A DNA stretch of 64,000 nucleotides. Origin: Linepithema humile (lineage: Eukaryota > Arthropoda > Insecta > Hymenoptera > Formicidae). Made by a program: the position numbers and the translations under genes. Under the pieces are notes generated by a model. That model was not told where the DNA came from. It made no database searches and saw only the letters and a program-made list of their open reading frames with translations. The stretch spans positions 44,174,931 through 44,238,930 of the forward strand of contig NC_090128.1 of assembly GCF_040581485.1 (NCBI RefSeq). Direction: 5' to 3'. Below, piece by piece: positions 1 to 12,187 of the stretch (the first letter of the stretch is position 1; each line of letters opens with the position of its first letter).

Positions 1-2880
1 GCGATCGTTAATCGAGCCTCGCGCGTATCATCGCGCAGTGAAATTTATACGCGATGAATGCAAAATTGCCACTCGTACTTATGACGACGCTCGTGAAATT
101 CCGAACGCCGCATTAATGTATATGCGCGCAGTACACTTATTAATACCAGATATATATATATTGAAACGTAAAAAGGTCATTAAACAGATTTAACGGCGAC
201 AGGGAAATCATTTATTCATATTTATAGCCTTCGGGCAAAAATTATTCGGTCACGGCAATATCATTATAATCGTTATTATCAACAACATTTATTATGCTAT
301 AATATCTTTTTGCATGTTTGTAGAAAAGTTTTTACAAGAGAATCAATTATTATGTTGTAAAAATAATTTGGTTTTACTCGCAAATTAAATTTTGTATAAA
401 ATCATATTTAATATAATTGTTTCGTTTATAAAATTGATTTACACATTACTGAGAAATAGCTAAATAATAAAAGTGCAATGTAGGTACGTTAAAAATGTTG
501 ACGTACCATATTTAGTGCTAATTTAGTGTAACTGTTTTATTTATACCGCAAATATAATTTTTATGCTAACACAAATAACCATATTTAATTATAGAACCTA
601 AATGCGAGTCAGAATATTTAACAAATACGATATCAGTTTACTTGAGTGCAAGTGACAAGATGCAAAAGATAGATTAATTGAAAAAGTCAATACACGATCG
701 CGAATGTATTTAGAAATAATAAATTTAGTACCAATTTCAAGCTATTTTACGAACCGATCAATGCATTGAATTTATATAATATTTATATAATTTATGTATG
801 CGGTAAGAGTCAGATTATCTGAAAAAAAAAATATATTTAGATATTTAAAATAAATCTTATATAAAATTTGTAAAATTTTATTTCATGTTCGTGAAATCTG
901 TAAAATCTGTCACCAACAATATCTACAAATATTTGAATAATTCTGTTATCATATTCAAATTAAAATTCTCTTGTATTGTGCTACTTGCTAGTATAATTGA
1001 ATAATATACATTTTGCGAGGAGAATGAAGATCACACATAATTCATGAAACTTCAAGCATCATATAAGAGAATCTTTTTCTTCGCTAGACAAATTTTAACG
1101 TGTATCCTCGAGGAATCTTTTGTGTCGAACTTTTTTATCGTCTCTCCACAATGTCTTCCCTTTAGTCATGATTTTGTTTTATGAGAAAAACAAGTAAAAC
1201 AAGTTATGTGACAAAGATATAAAACGCTCATTCTAACTCGCGTCGAGAGAATTTTTCATCGCTTTAAACACACAGCGCGTATCCTGCCTATTTTATCGGT
1301 TGTGAACTTAAGGTAGGGCTCCGTTTGTGTTCGATAATTACTTTCCACTCTGGAGATCAGTGGAAGGCTAACAGAAAACTAAATATAATCGTGTCGCGTA
1401 TCTTAGACCTCGTGCTCTTTTTAAGTGTTATTATAAAGCTAAAGATCGATCAATATTTCCTTCACCGCACTGCCGAGGTCGTGGCAAAACACGCTAACAA
1501 AATTACGATATAAATATCAACACATTCATGTAAAAATACATACACATAATTGTTATATAGTAATAACAATAATGATAAACAACAATAAAAGTCGAGTTAC
1601 TTTAATCTTTACATACATGAGAAACTCTTCGTAAACGATACGCATTCTAATGTTGCAAACAGCAAAGATAAAGATATGCTAAAGTTTCAAAAATAAATTA
1701 AACTCACCATTATGTATAAGAAATACAGATCTCGAACGCGGTAATGCGACAAAAGTCACAGACCAAGAAAGCTCATTAAAGTTGAATTATTAGATTTGCT
1801 GCTTCCAAGAAGTTATAAATAAATTTTAATCAGCTTTGTAATGTAAAATTGAAGAAATCTTCTTCATGAAAGAAAAGATATAATTTAATTCCTTTAATGA
1901 TAGCATCTAATATAAATAATAATTTCAAATGTCGAATAATACGCTTTCATCATCAAAATAAGACAGAATTGTATGCGACGTCGTCCGGAATTCAATTTAA
2001 TTGACATCAAACAGAGAATTTAGTAACAATTACTATTAACATCAGAATTTCCTGTTTTGCTCGTAAACATACATTAACCTTTTAATAGTTAATAAAATAC
2101 AACAAACGTTAATTATATTTAATAAAACGTGATAAATGTTAATTAGTTTTCGTTGTCCGAGCAAACGTTTCTTTAAAATTTTATTAACTTTATTTTTATT
2201 CTTTCCACCTCAGTTTTTATCAATTCTTCCATTTATATTGTAATACGAACTGTGTTATATTCTAGATAATGACAAGAAAAAATTAAGAAATTTATGTACG
2301 TAAAATATAATCCTTTTGTAAATTAACGAAAATAATTATTATCTGCCCAACAAATAAAATATTAAAGAAAAAGTTCTCACGAATGTCAGCATTTTATTTT
2401 TTCGGATCTCGAATTGCATTATTTTCTGGCAGGACTCACCTAGAGTTAATGGAAAGTGACCGTGGCGTTATTTCTTGCGACATTTCGCGTCGATATGTCT
2501 CTAGCAAACTCGAGAGAGTTCATCATTTATCATCACTTATCTCGCACTTCAACGGATGAGAGATTCGCCGTTGAAAAATCGGACATCGAAGAAATCTGAA
2601 TCATTTCTCATCTATTTCTTGACTAAATTGGAATTGATTATCAAGAATATGAATAGACAAATAATTTGTTGAAAAAACATTGAAAAAAAACTGAGCATTA
2701 AAAAATGCGAATAAAAAAGTGAAATAAATGAAATTATCAAAAAATAATACTCGAATAAATTTTTTTAATTAAAAAAAAACTGATTGAAAATTCCATCATC
2801 AAGTTATTATTTCACATCACTTTATAATATATTTATAATACAGGCTTGAGCTCAGAGCGTAAATAAGATATGTATTTGTA
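1..2880. other. AT-rich non-coding stretch
   Basis: No reading frame here looks like a protein domain; the only open frame near 1325-1513 is short, has no ATG and has no recognisable motif. The stretch is dominated by A/T runs. I see no tRNA, inverted-repeat element or long tandem repeat in it. It is most simply intergenic or intronic DNA. Confidence 0.6.
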
Positions 2881-3420
2881 ACGTACAATCGGCAAGAGAG
2901 TCGACGCGTCTCTTATGTCTCTCGCAATAAAGGTTTCCGCAGTTACGATTTGGTATTATACACTTCCGTTCGTGCGCCAAACGTTAAAGAAGCAACCGGA
3001 GCGGCCGAAAGGTCCGCTTGGAAATTGGTCTCGAGGTAGTATTCGTTACGGTTTTATTTGTTTCAACCGGTGCAGGGGATGGCGAGGACACGATCGATCC
3101 TCCCGACGGCGGCGGCTGCGACGCCGCCACCGCTGCTCTTCCTCTTAGTATCTCGCGCGGTGACTTCGGCCGGTTCTACCTACGTACACCAACCTAATCG
3201 ATACTCGACCCGGCGACCCGTCTCTCTCGATTCGACCGCGCGCACCGGCTTGCGAAGGATGACGACGTCGGCGATGACGAGAGAGCGAGCTCGCCGGTGT
3301 GACCTGACTTCTTTTCGAAGCACCGCTTCCACCCTCGGCCTGATCTAATCCCCCGATCGCGCACTGTGGCACGAGATTCCCGTTGGATTTCTACCCTCCT
3401 ACCCTCCTCCCACCTTCAAG
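2881..3420. other. GC/CpG-rich island containing a candidate signal-peptide exon
   Basis: Composition changes sharply from AT-rich to GC/CpG-rich. Within it, a pyrimidine-rich run ending in tgcag at about 3074 resembles a plus-strand 3' splice site. It is followed four bases later by ATG (3079). The frame from 3079 to 3348 encodes 89 residues, starting with basic residues and then an alanine/proline/leucine-rich stretch (about residues 10-28) that could be a signal peptide. Downstream residues are arginine-rich and match nothing I know. No good 5' donor was seen. It may equally be a promoter or regulatory island with a chance frame. Confidence 0.25.
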
Positions 3421-6400
3421 TGGGAAGTAATTATCGGACACAAACAGGATATGATGCAGCATTGCTGCTGCAATACGTCGGGTAATATGCTGGACAAGAT
3501 AGCCCGTTCTTGACGGCACAACAGAAGGGAGTGATTCTGCACAAAAGAATCAGTTGAAAATGTAGCGTTAGATCTTTTTTAACCTTGTTTGAGACCTATA
3601 TACCATCCATAATGGACCACCATGTATACGTCGGATCCTCGAAGCGAGAAAAATATCGAGCGAGCTTCAAGCGCTGCTAGAAGAACAATTGTTAAAAAAA
3701 TACGTTCAGCGGATTATTCTATTTTTAGAGATGTTTTCATTCTCTTCGCAATAAAAGGATAGTGCGTTGATAAACGAAAAAAAAAAAAAAAAAAAAAAAA
3801 ACATTATTCAGCTTTCCTGTCATCGTTACGAGTTTCCCTTTCGCCTATCGATAAGCTTCTCGCAGCGTCACATAGTATTTTATATCAACTATCTCGATAG
3901 TCGCAGCGATACACATCCATCACTTTTCCATCATCGCGTCTCTCTCGTCGTTGTCATCGATGTCATCATGGATATTTCGAACGAGCGATGCGCCGCATCG
4001 ATATCGCGACAGGTGTATCGGCGAAAAAAAGAGTATCCACGGCAGATTCGCGAAATCGATCGCGCTCACAGCCACGAAGAAGAGAAATGCAGACGTATCG
4101 ATGGCGGTACGGCTAAGCGGATTACGGGCGATTTACGGGCGTTTGTTTCGGCCTGGCGTAACATTTAGTTTCGCAGAGTTCCGGGATTAGCGTGGGGGCT
4201 GCCGCCATCGGCAATACGGCCGCTAGTATCGTAACCGTGATCGATCATTGCTTCCGTCAAAATGAGCCGCTGGCTACGCGCCGTGGTTAGCTTACATGAA
4301 CGGCTGTGCGTTTTACGCCGGGTTTGGCAGATCGGCTAACGAACGCTGGTCGTGTTACGACCTATGTGATCGATGTGAACCCGAGTCACGAACTCGCAAT
4401 TCATTTCGATTATTTCAGTTCTACCGATTACAAAGTCGCGGAGACAACGACCTGCGGACGAGTGCGCACATTCGATCGGACGAACGTGATAATGTTACGA
4501 GCTCCGCCGTGGCAGTAATCACTCGTGTAATTGCCCGATCAATTTTCTTCCACCTACGCTCGCGCACCGTAGCGTAAGGGTAAGTTCACACAGTAGAATA
4601 GATGATAAAATTTCAATCCAGAAATGCTGACAGTTTAATCGTGATAATGTGCAATCTGTCATCGCAACGGGAACAAATAACGTAAAAGGCTCTAGCCTTC
4701 AAAAAATTTCTCTCTTATCAGAGTGAGAAAGTTAATTACTAGCTATATATTTCGAATTTCAAATATTTCCACACCTAGCAAAAGTAGAATAAGATTAAGA
4801 AAAATAATCATGTAGGTAGCATTTCCAGAAAAGTGCTGCTCTTAACAAATAAAATATTACACTTCTTAAAACTGGCTAACTATTTATGTTATTCTCTCTC
4901 TTAGCGCGATACTCTAGAAAGTGTTTTTACTTATAGGAATTAGTCAGAATTTTATCCTTTTATGCGAGGAACAGTAGATATACTAAGGTTACATTTTTTA
5001 TTCCATTTTCTTAACCGTAATGTAAAATGTGCACAAAGGGCGACATGAAAGGAAGTACAACTAACCGTCGCGATTTCACTGCAGTTGAGTAAACCTTGCA
5101 ACTTTCTTTGAAATTTAATTACAAGCAGTTTCAGAACTAACACAGTTTACGACAGTTTTGCTGGAAAAAAAACTCTGTGCATTCAAAATTAATATATATC
5201 TACATACATTCTAGCCTTCAAAAGTAACGAAATAGATACATTCATAAAATAATCTTAAATATCAATTCAATCTAAGAAAGAAACCTTCACACCTTTCTTA
5301 ATTATTAATATATTAATTGCAAGATATTTTTCACCATCTCAAATTGTTCACAAATCCTTTGTACATCCTTTTGTTGCTCGTGAAACGTTAAAACAATGCT
5401 TTAACGTTTCATGCATAGAAAACACAATACATGCTTTTGATTCAAATAGAGACATTAACACATATAAACGTTATTGTTGTCAAACGCAGGCATTCTTTCA
5501 TCATTTTCCCGCGGAAACATTACCAGAAAGAATTTTTAAAAGTAAAATCTTCACTTTGCATCCTCAATGTAGCAAGACGCGTATGAGAGCGTCATAATTC
5601 ATATCTCAAACGAAACTGAATTACGGTTTCTGAAATCGCACGTTGATATTATTCTAATGTAGAGTGCGTTGCATCTCCCGGCAAAGTCAATTTAATTTAC
5701 ATTCCCGTGAAATACGAGCGATGTGGAAGACGACATGATGTCGGTAGTCTTAGCGGAAAATCGGATAGATAATGTAGTCTCCTTTGCATAAATGTATGTA
5801 CATGAAAAATCGTTTCCAGTTATTAAAATATTGCGGAAAGAGAATGTAAATTGGGCCAATTAAAATATGAAAATGTTTCACGTTCAATCTCGATGTAGAA
5901 ACGCGCCTTTTCCAATACAAGCTACAAACTATTCGTACAGAAAATATTTGACTTTGAAAGATCAACCGTATTATAAAAGTCTTGCAAAGTTCATCGAATT
6001 TTAGAGATGCACATTCCAGCGGAAATTGCATTACGTTGCTGAGATAGCCCATTGAAGGCGTTTATGCTCGCGACACGCTGTATTTCCAGGCGAGGCCAAT
6101 ATGGAAAATTAGATTTCCGCGAAGAATAAGCCGGTCAGACCAGTAAGCGCTCTGCGCCGTCGCGGAGATCGCATTATTTTCATTTTCGAAGTTTAATCCC
6201 GTGGGAGGTTATTAGATATTCCCATTGCGTGGGCATTGCATCCTCGTAAGTGGAACGTAGGTAACCAAAGAGTACATAAAGCGACGTGTGGGCGGGTTTT
6301 AAAGGACGTACATACCATATGCATATGCGCCATTCCTCCAATTAGTCGTTTATTATTCGTAATTGTTCTGTAGCGCGGCGCTCGTAGGGCGAGCTGAGGT

Positions 6401-7153
6401 TGTAATGAAAGAATGTAATTTGCGGTAAGTATAATGCTTGAAAAAATAGCGACAAATCTCAAAAACTGCTAATAAATTGGTGGAAACAATGCCGACAGCA
6501 AAATGCAAGCAACCAGGCATGCTAATGGAATGTCTACAAGATATCACAAATTTTTAATCTTTTTTTTTTTGTTTCTTATCTATTTATATCTTTAATCTTT
6601 ATTATGTGTACAAAAAGATAAAAAAATATTAATTTGATTTAAAAAAGTTATGTTTTTAGTAATAATTAATTCTTAAATGTCCGGGACACTGAAACATTAT
6701 TTACTTCACACTGTTTTTATTTGTTTATTAAATGGATGTCGAGTAAAATATTTCAAAATATTTTATTTTTATGTAGGTAGAGTTATTTAAAACAAAATAT
6801 GCAAATATTTTATTTACTCATCGTTTGAGTAAATGATAAAAAGCCTGTTTTATCCAAAATTACTACATTATAATTTATTCATTTAAGTGATAATACTCGT
6901 TAACAATGCACAATTCAAACTTTTAATGTATTCTAAAATCACAAACGGAATATAAAAGGTTGCAATAAAAATAATGAAATCATATTTCATATACACTTAT
7001 ATACACTGAATGCTGCACTATTTACAAATAACTAAACAATATCATTTTAAAAACAGATGCGTACAGCATTAAAAATAATGCATGCATAATGATAGAAAAA
7101 TACTGAAAGAGAAATAGACAGAATGTGAATTTTAGGTGAATACGTATTAAAAT
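3421..7153. other. Non-coding stretch with a GC-rich patch at about 3900-4600
   Basis: No conserved coding sequence was recognised. A poly-A run lies at about 3777-3801. A GC-richer patch at about 3900-4600 holds overlapping open frames without domain signatures. A small hairpin at 5390-5421 is listed separately. The rest is AT-rich. Confidence 0.5.
5390..5421. repeat. Short inverted repeat (hairpin)
   Basis: The arms TGAAACGTTAAA and TTTAACGTTTCA are exact reverse complements of 12 bp, separated by about 7 bases. No T-run or gene end is next to it, so it is not assigned a function. Confidence 0.6.
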
Positions 7154-7293
7154 CTTGTAACTAAACAGATATTCGCAACGAATCAATTTGCATCGCGTAA
7201 ATTTATAGCAACAAATAGGCACGTATTCATTTATGTTTATGGTCAGAATTGAGAAAAAAAACACGAAAAAGGTTCTAGAATCTAAATGAATAT
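7154..7293 (+). repeat. Dispersed direct repeat, copy A
   Basis: About 140 bp here is recognisably repeated at 8006-8136 in the same orientation, with scattered substitutions and small indels. Shared landmarks are AACTAAACAG, then ATTCG.AACGAAT, then a common end GTTCTAGAATCTAAATGAAT. No coding frame is preserved between the copies. It is a local duplication or two copies of an unclassified repeat. Confidence 0.65.
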
Positions 7294-8005
7294 AAACAAA
7301 TGATACAAGTCGTTTGCAACCGTGGACAAGTGTTCGGAGATACTCGGGGAATCCTGGGAATGCATATTCATGCACAATTACGACCTTCTTCACCCGTAGA
7401 CAGCGCGACAGTGCACAGGGTAAATATATCCATTATGTTGTATACCATTCCCAGCAAACTTGTTCTTATAAACATATAGTCGCAGCCATGTCATTTGCAA
7501 GATGTGGTGATAGTAAACGCTAAGCATGAAAGTGTACAAATGTAATCGCGAATAAATGCAAATTAATGCAACGTGCATTCATTAGCTGCGAATATTTGAA
7601 CAATTAATCCTATTTTAGATAATCTATAAATCTCGTGACTTTTTACAATTTTAAAATACAAGTACAATACATATTATATGATATTGTTCGTTTATCTGTA
7701 ATTATAACATATACAATATTCAATTGCGTGGACAAAGCAAGATTAACTAACCATTACCTATAAAAGAATATTTATCCTCTAACGCATCAAATGCTGTATT
7801 GAAAGCGATCATCGCCGTGTCGCTAATGTCATATTATTATGTAATATTGACACGCATATGTAAATGCAATCAGTGATGCTTAGACTATTGCGTGCGTCAT
7901 TGATGGAGAAATTTAATGGAATAATTCCAAATATTTATCAAAAGTTACGTTTCTTCATTGTAAAATTAAAAAGATCAGTCGATCATTGAAAATCAACTAA
8001 AAAAC

Positions 8006-8136
8006 CTCGCAACTAAACAGGTATTCGTAACGAATAAATTTGTATCGCGTAGATTTATGGCAACAAATAAGCATTCATGTTTATGTTCGGAACTGAAAAA
8101 GAAAACGAAAAAAAGTTCTAGAATCTAAATGAATAT
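8006..8136 (+). repeat. Dispersed direct repeat, copy B
   Basis: This is the diverged partner of 7154-7293 in the same orientation, about 850 bp downstream. It keeps the same order of landmarks and the same 3' end but has several indels in A-rich parts. Confidence 0.65.
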
Positions 8137-8529
8137 TTTATCAAAATCCATGACACGTGTGACAGTAATCTAAAAAATTGGAAAGTTGTATAAACGTGCG
8201 GTCAGAGTGGCGCTAAGGAAAATTGAACTCGAAATTGACCAAAAAATCCATAGTTTATATCTGGGATATATTTTGTATAACATATGGCATCCACGATGTC
8301 ATTCATATTTCACTAGCGGTCTAAACGGGCTGTATGTATCATAGGTGTTGTGTGTGCGCGCGCGATTCACACCAGAAAAGCTCAAGGCGCACAAGTAACT
8401 TGTGCAGGGCAAACTGAGAGGATTTCCGACCTCGGCCCCGTTTTACGCGTGCCGCGCCGGACGCGTATTTTATTCGCGCTGACCGACCCCGCGCGCGCGG
8501 CGGACATATGAGGCCGAGATTTTACGAGC

Positions 8530-8531
<2 letters not shown>

Positions 8532-8573
<42 letters not shown>
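8532..8573. repeat. (TA)n microsatellite
   Basis: About 21 uninterrupted TA units run into TATG/TATA-rich sequence at 8574-8610. The flanks are GC-rich (8350-8530 is CpG-rich), so the repeat sits inside an island. Confidence 0.95.
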
Positions 8574-8585
<12 letters not shown>

Positions 8586-8610
8586 ATACATACCTGTACA
8601 TACATATATC

Positions 8611-9278
8611 GGCACGCGGTCTGACTATTGAGGTTAACTGCGGTCCGAATGCAATTTATTCTCATCGCGATGGTCTACTCCGAACAAACGCGCTTCGCGA
8701 GTGTTCGCGCTCCCGTATCGTGCTACGCATCAAGAAAGGAAATCGCATTATAATTACGTGTCGGAGATTAGAATTTGAGTGGTGAAGATAGAATGCTAAA
8801 GACTGAGACTAAGCATACGCACGAAAGAAATATAGACGCGCCTATTAAATTTTTTGAACTTTCTAAAAAAAAAACAGATTAAATAGATTTGTTTCCTTAT
8901 AAAAACATTTATAGAGTAATAATCGTATTATTAATTAATGAAAGATTGAAGAATCATTGTGATATGGGGCGAGTCTAAATGTTTTCGATCACCTTAAGAA
9001 GGGAATGAAGTAATACTTGTGCATTCGCGTGTTATAATATGAATTTAAGACAATCATCCTAAATTGTAAGTAATGGTTGTATAGTGTAATTTGGGATTTA
9101 ATTTATTTTTTAAATCCTAATGCGATCTTATTTAGTACGATATCAATCTTAATAATTCAATATTCGGCAATTTGAGGTAATAAAACGAAGATCAAAACTG
9201 TAATAAACATTGATCGCCAAATAATCTTCCATCAAATAATGCGAAATAATCAGTAATCTAAAAATAGTAGTAGTCCAC
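8611..9278. other. Non-coding spacer
   Basis: A moderately GC-rich start (to about 8760) is followed by AT-rich sequence up to the MITE at 9279. No coding or RNA feature was recognised. Confidence 0.5.
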
Positions 9279-9528
9279 GGGCGGTATTCATAGTCCATTC
9301 TTATATTCGAGATTGTCTTAAGTATGAACTTATATTCACTCTCACAAAGATTGTGTGTGACAATCTGTGTGTGACGAAGAGAGTGAATATAAGTCCGTAC
9401 TTAAGACGATCTTGAATATAAGAACGAACTATGAGTTGTCACACACAATCTGTGTGTGACGAAGAGAGCAAATATAAGTCCGTACTTAAGACGATCTTGA
9501 ATATAAGAACAAACTATGAATACCGCCC
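9279..9528. mobile_element. MITE with GGGCGGTATTCATAG terminal inverted repeats
   Basis: The left end GGGCGGTATTCATAG and the right end CTATGAATACCGCCC are reverse complements. Similarity between the arms continues inward for about 65 bp with scattered differences. There is no coding capacity. A 74-bp direct repeat inside (9361-9434 and 9446-9519) shows that the right arm has been duplicated within the element. No clear target-site duplication was found, so the superfamily is unassigned. Confidence 0.8.
9361..9519 (+). repeat. 74-bp direct duplication inside the MITE
   Basis: Copies at 9361-9434 and 9446-9519 differ at only a few positions, such as GAGTGAAT versus GAGCAAAT and AACGAACT versus AACAAACT. 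The second copy carries the true right terminus. The first ends in ACTATGAG just before a GTTGTCACACACAATC linker. Confidence 0.85.
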
Positions 9529-10498
9529 CAAGTACAGCGATAAGACTACGAGAGAAATGAATTATATAAACCATGTGTATAATGTGATAATATAAACTTT
9601 TTACAAAATAAAAAAAAAAATAAAAAATGAAGGGAAACAAAATATTTCATTAGATCATGAAATAATGTTTCTTACTTCTTGCTTTTATTTCTTCTTGTTT
9701 TTAAGCTTTTTTCTTTTTTATTAATAAATTAAATTTGTAATAATAATGACTAGTGTATATATAAAAGAGAATGAAATAAAAAACTTCAACGTAAAATGTA
9801 AGAAAGTGGAAAAGGTATATAAGTTTTCCTAATAAGAACATGCGAACGACATATTTAAAACATTTACAAGTTACATACTCTTAATAAGAGTGCCGAAACT
9901 TTTGAAAGGATTTCTCGCGAAAGCTCAGGAAGCTCAGGCCTTCACTAGCGACACTTACGCGCGAACCGTCTTCCCGTTCAAACAAGAAAGTTTTATAACT
10001 ACTACCATATACCCGGATATTTCACTGCGGCGTTCTGCATCACGCGGTATTACGAGCACGACAGTCTGAACGGAATTTATGTTCATCGTTCGGCTCGAAA
10101 ACGTCCATGCGCACCGCAATGTTGCGCGCTACGATAATGTCGCGATCCCCGAAAAGCTCGCAAATGCTGGTCGATAGCGCGCGATACTCCCACAAATACC
10201 GAAAACGAGATGAATGTGAACAAGCACGCCTGGGATTTACGCCGTGATAAACCTGACCAAGAAGATAATGCGAAAATCTACTATACAAATAATCCGACAC
10301 GATGGTTCGACAAATTGGAATTTCTAGAAAAAGTAAGCTGAAATCATTTCCTCTTTTAATTTTCATGATCAAACAGGCTTGATTTACGGATCGTGAATAA
10401 AGAATAAGTTAATTTATTGTTTTAAACAATGAATCTATTATTCAATGTAACAGTCAAATAATTTTTAGTTCTAAAATAAAAAATTAAAAAACTATATA
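9529..10498. other. Non-coding spacer between two mobile elements
   Basis: Mostly AT-rich, with a GC-richer patch at about 9910-10260. The open frame on the minus strand at 10040-10372 has no recognisable domain. Nothing else could be supported. Confidence 0.5.
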
Positions 10499-10888
10499 CA
10501 CTCACCCGAAAAAAAAGCGGTACACTGAAAATGTGGGAAAAATTCATCAAATTTCAACTGACGATAACTTCGTAAATAATAAAGATAGAAAGTTCTATAA
10601 AATATGGAAATGAAGCTAAAAATCTCTACTTTAAGAATAAATTTATTTCAATGTTGCAAAATAAATTTATTGAAAATGGCGGATGACAAAGCGCGAGCAT
10701 GCAAAATTGAAAAATAATGGTTCGAGTTTGCGACGGTGCACGGTATAAACAAAAAATTGTAGCTTATTGGGATCAAAAGCGTACGAAAGTACAGAGTCTC
10801 CTCTTTAAAATGCTTTTTTATGCATCTCGATACGATGATTTTTCGCCGAGAGATTCGCATTTGAAGAAAAAGGCAGATTCTTACTTCA
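10499..10888 (+). repeat. Left terminal inverted repeat of the Tc1-like element
   Basis: About 390 bp matches the reverse complement of 11797-12185. It starts with CACTCACCCG followed by an A-run and GCGG, and ends at GCAGATTCTTACT. Differences from the right arm include AATAAATTT versus AATCAATTT and GGTTCGAG versus GGTACGAG. Confidence 0.88.
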
Positions 10889-11043
10889 AATGCGAATCTC
10901 TCAGCGAAAAATCATCGTATCGAGATGCATAAAAAAGCATTTTAAAGAGGAGACTCTGTACTTTCGTACGCTTTTGATCCCAATAAGCTACAATTTTTTG
11001 TTTATACCGTGCACCGTCGCAAACTCGAACCATTATTTTTCAA
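10708..11043. repeat. Nested near-perfect palindrome inside the left arm (two ~160-bp arms, ~18-nt loop)
   Basis: Bases 10708-10866 are repeated as their reverse complement at about 10884-11043; the only difference I saw is CTCGGCG versus CTCAGCG. The internal copy carries the left-arm variant (CGAACCATT) and not the right-arm one (CGTACCATT). It therefore derives from the left arm by a local inverted duplication. Such a long palindrome could form a cruciform. Confidence 0.85.
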
Positions 11044-11246
11044 TCAATTGTTTTGCATCCGAAGGAGATGTCTGCAGATCTTTTGTGATTTCTTCGCCCT
11101 GACTTTTTGTTTATGCTCGACCGCACATTGCGAGAAGAGTGCTTGATTTCTCTTGATCTTTTTCTTTCGAGACGCGTTACTTATTCGTACGACTTCGTCA
11201 AAGTAAACAATAATTAATCTTTTCGCATTGAAATTATTGGTCAATT

Positions 11247-11879
11247 ATGGCGACGATAAGTCCTGAAAAAGCTGCTCAAGTTGTAGCGTTAATTGAAGAT
11301 GGGAGAAGTCGAAGGTACGTTGCTGAGGCACTTGATTTATCAGTGTCAATCGTGCAACGTGCTTATGCTAGGTACTTGGAGACTAATTCTGTCCAAAGAA
11401 GACCTGGTTCGGGACGTCCTCGTTGTACGAATGAAAACGATGACCGATTTATTGTTTTAAATTCATTAAGAGACAGACATCGAACGGCTGTTCAAATTCG
11501 AAACAATTTAAGAGATGTCCGCGAATGTAATGTATCCGTTGACACTATTCGAAACAGATTAGCGGAACACGGTCTTTTTCCGCGCAGGCCAGCAAATGTA
11601 CCTTCGCTTATGCGTCGCCATCGCGTAACTCGACTCAATTTTGCTGTCGAGCATGCAGGCTGGACATATGCAGAATGGAGTACCGTTCTTTTTAGCGACG
11701 AATCTCGTTTTTGTCTGTATTCTTCAGACGGACGAGAACGAGTATACCGTCGCGTTGGAGAACGATTTGCAGACTGTACTGTAAGTGAGAGGCCTAGAAG
11801 TAAGAATCTGCCTTTTTCTTCAAATGCGAATCTCTCGGCGAAAAATCATCGTATCGAGATGCATAAAAAAGCATTTTAA
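11247..11879 (+). pseudogene. Truncated Tc1-family transposase
   Basis: Transposases of this family bind the element ends through N-terminal helix-turn-helix domains and cut DNA with a DD34E catalytic triad. The ATG at 11247 follows non-repeat sequence. Residues about 8-50 form the first helix-turn-helix. A GRPR AT-hook-like motif sits at 56-59 and a second DNA-binding region at about 60-125. FSDESRF at 149-155 carries the first catalytic aspartate (D151). The family sequence stops near residue 182; the remaining 28 residues are read out of the right inverted repeat. The second Asp and the Glu are missing (family members are about 340 aa), so the protein cannot catalyse transposition. It might still bind the inverted repeats. 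Confidence 0.9.
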
Positions 11880-12185
11880 AGAGGAGACTCTGTACTTTCG
11901 TACGCTTTTGATCCCAATAAGCTACAATTTTTTGTTTATACCGTGCACCGTCGCAAACTCGTACCATTATTTTTCAATTTTGCATGCTCGCGCTTTGTCA
12001 TCCGCCATTTTCAATAAATTTATTTTGCAACATTGAAATAAATTGATTCTTAAAGTAGAGATTTTTAGCTTCATTTCCATATTTTATAGAACTTTCTATC
12101 TTTATTATTTACGAAGTTATCGTCAGTTGAAATTTGATGAATTTTTTCCACATTTTCAGTGTACCGCTTTTTTTTCGGGTGAGTG
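11797..12185 (-). repeat. Right terminal inverted repeat of the Tc1-like element
   Basis: This is the reverse complement of 10499-10888 and ends CGGGTGAGTG next to TA. The last codons and stop of the truncated transposase frame lie inside it (to 11879). The deletion that removed the 3' half of the transposase therefore joined the coding region directly to this repeat. Confidence 0.88.
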
Positions 12186-12187
12186 TA

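Larger units (their letters stand above)
10499..12185 (+). mobile_element. Tc1-like DNA transposon, internally deleted, with about 390-bp inverted repeats
   Basis: The element starts CACTCACCCG and ends CGGGTGAGTG, flanked on both sides by TA (10497-98 and 12186-87), the target duplication of the Tc1/mariner superfamily. The terminal inverted repeats run from 10499 to about 10888 and from about 11797 to 12185. They are nearly identical, with only a handful of differences seen by eye. The 1,687-bp body holds a truncated Tc1 transposase (11247-about 11793) in plus orientation. An extra inverted copy of the inner left arm is inserted at about 10884-11043. It is non-autonomous because the catalytic core is incomplete. 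Near-identity of the arms suggests recent activity or recent gene conversion. Confidence 0.92.

Noticed and set aside
10648..11102. Repeated 70-residue frames in the left Tc1 arm and its internal copy
   Set aside because: These are reads through the inverted repeats, identical because the DNA is duplicated; not genes.
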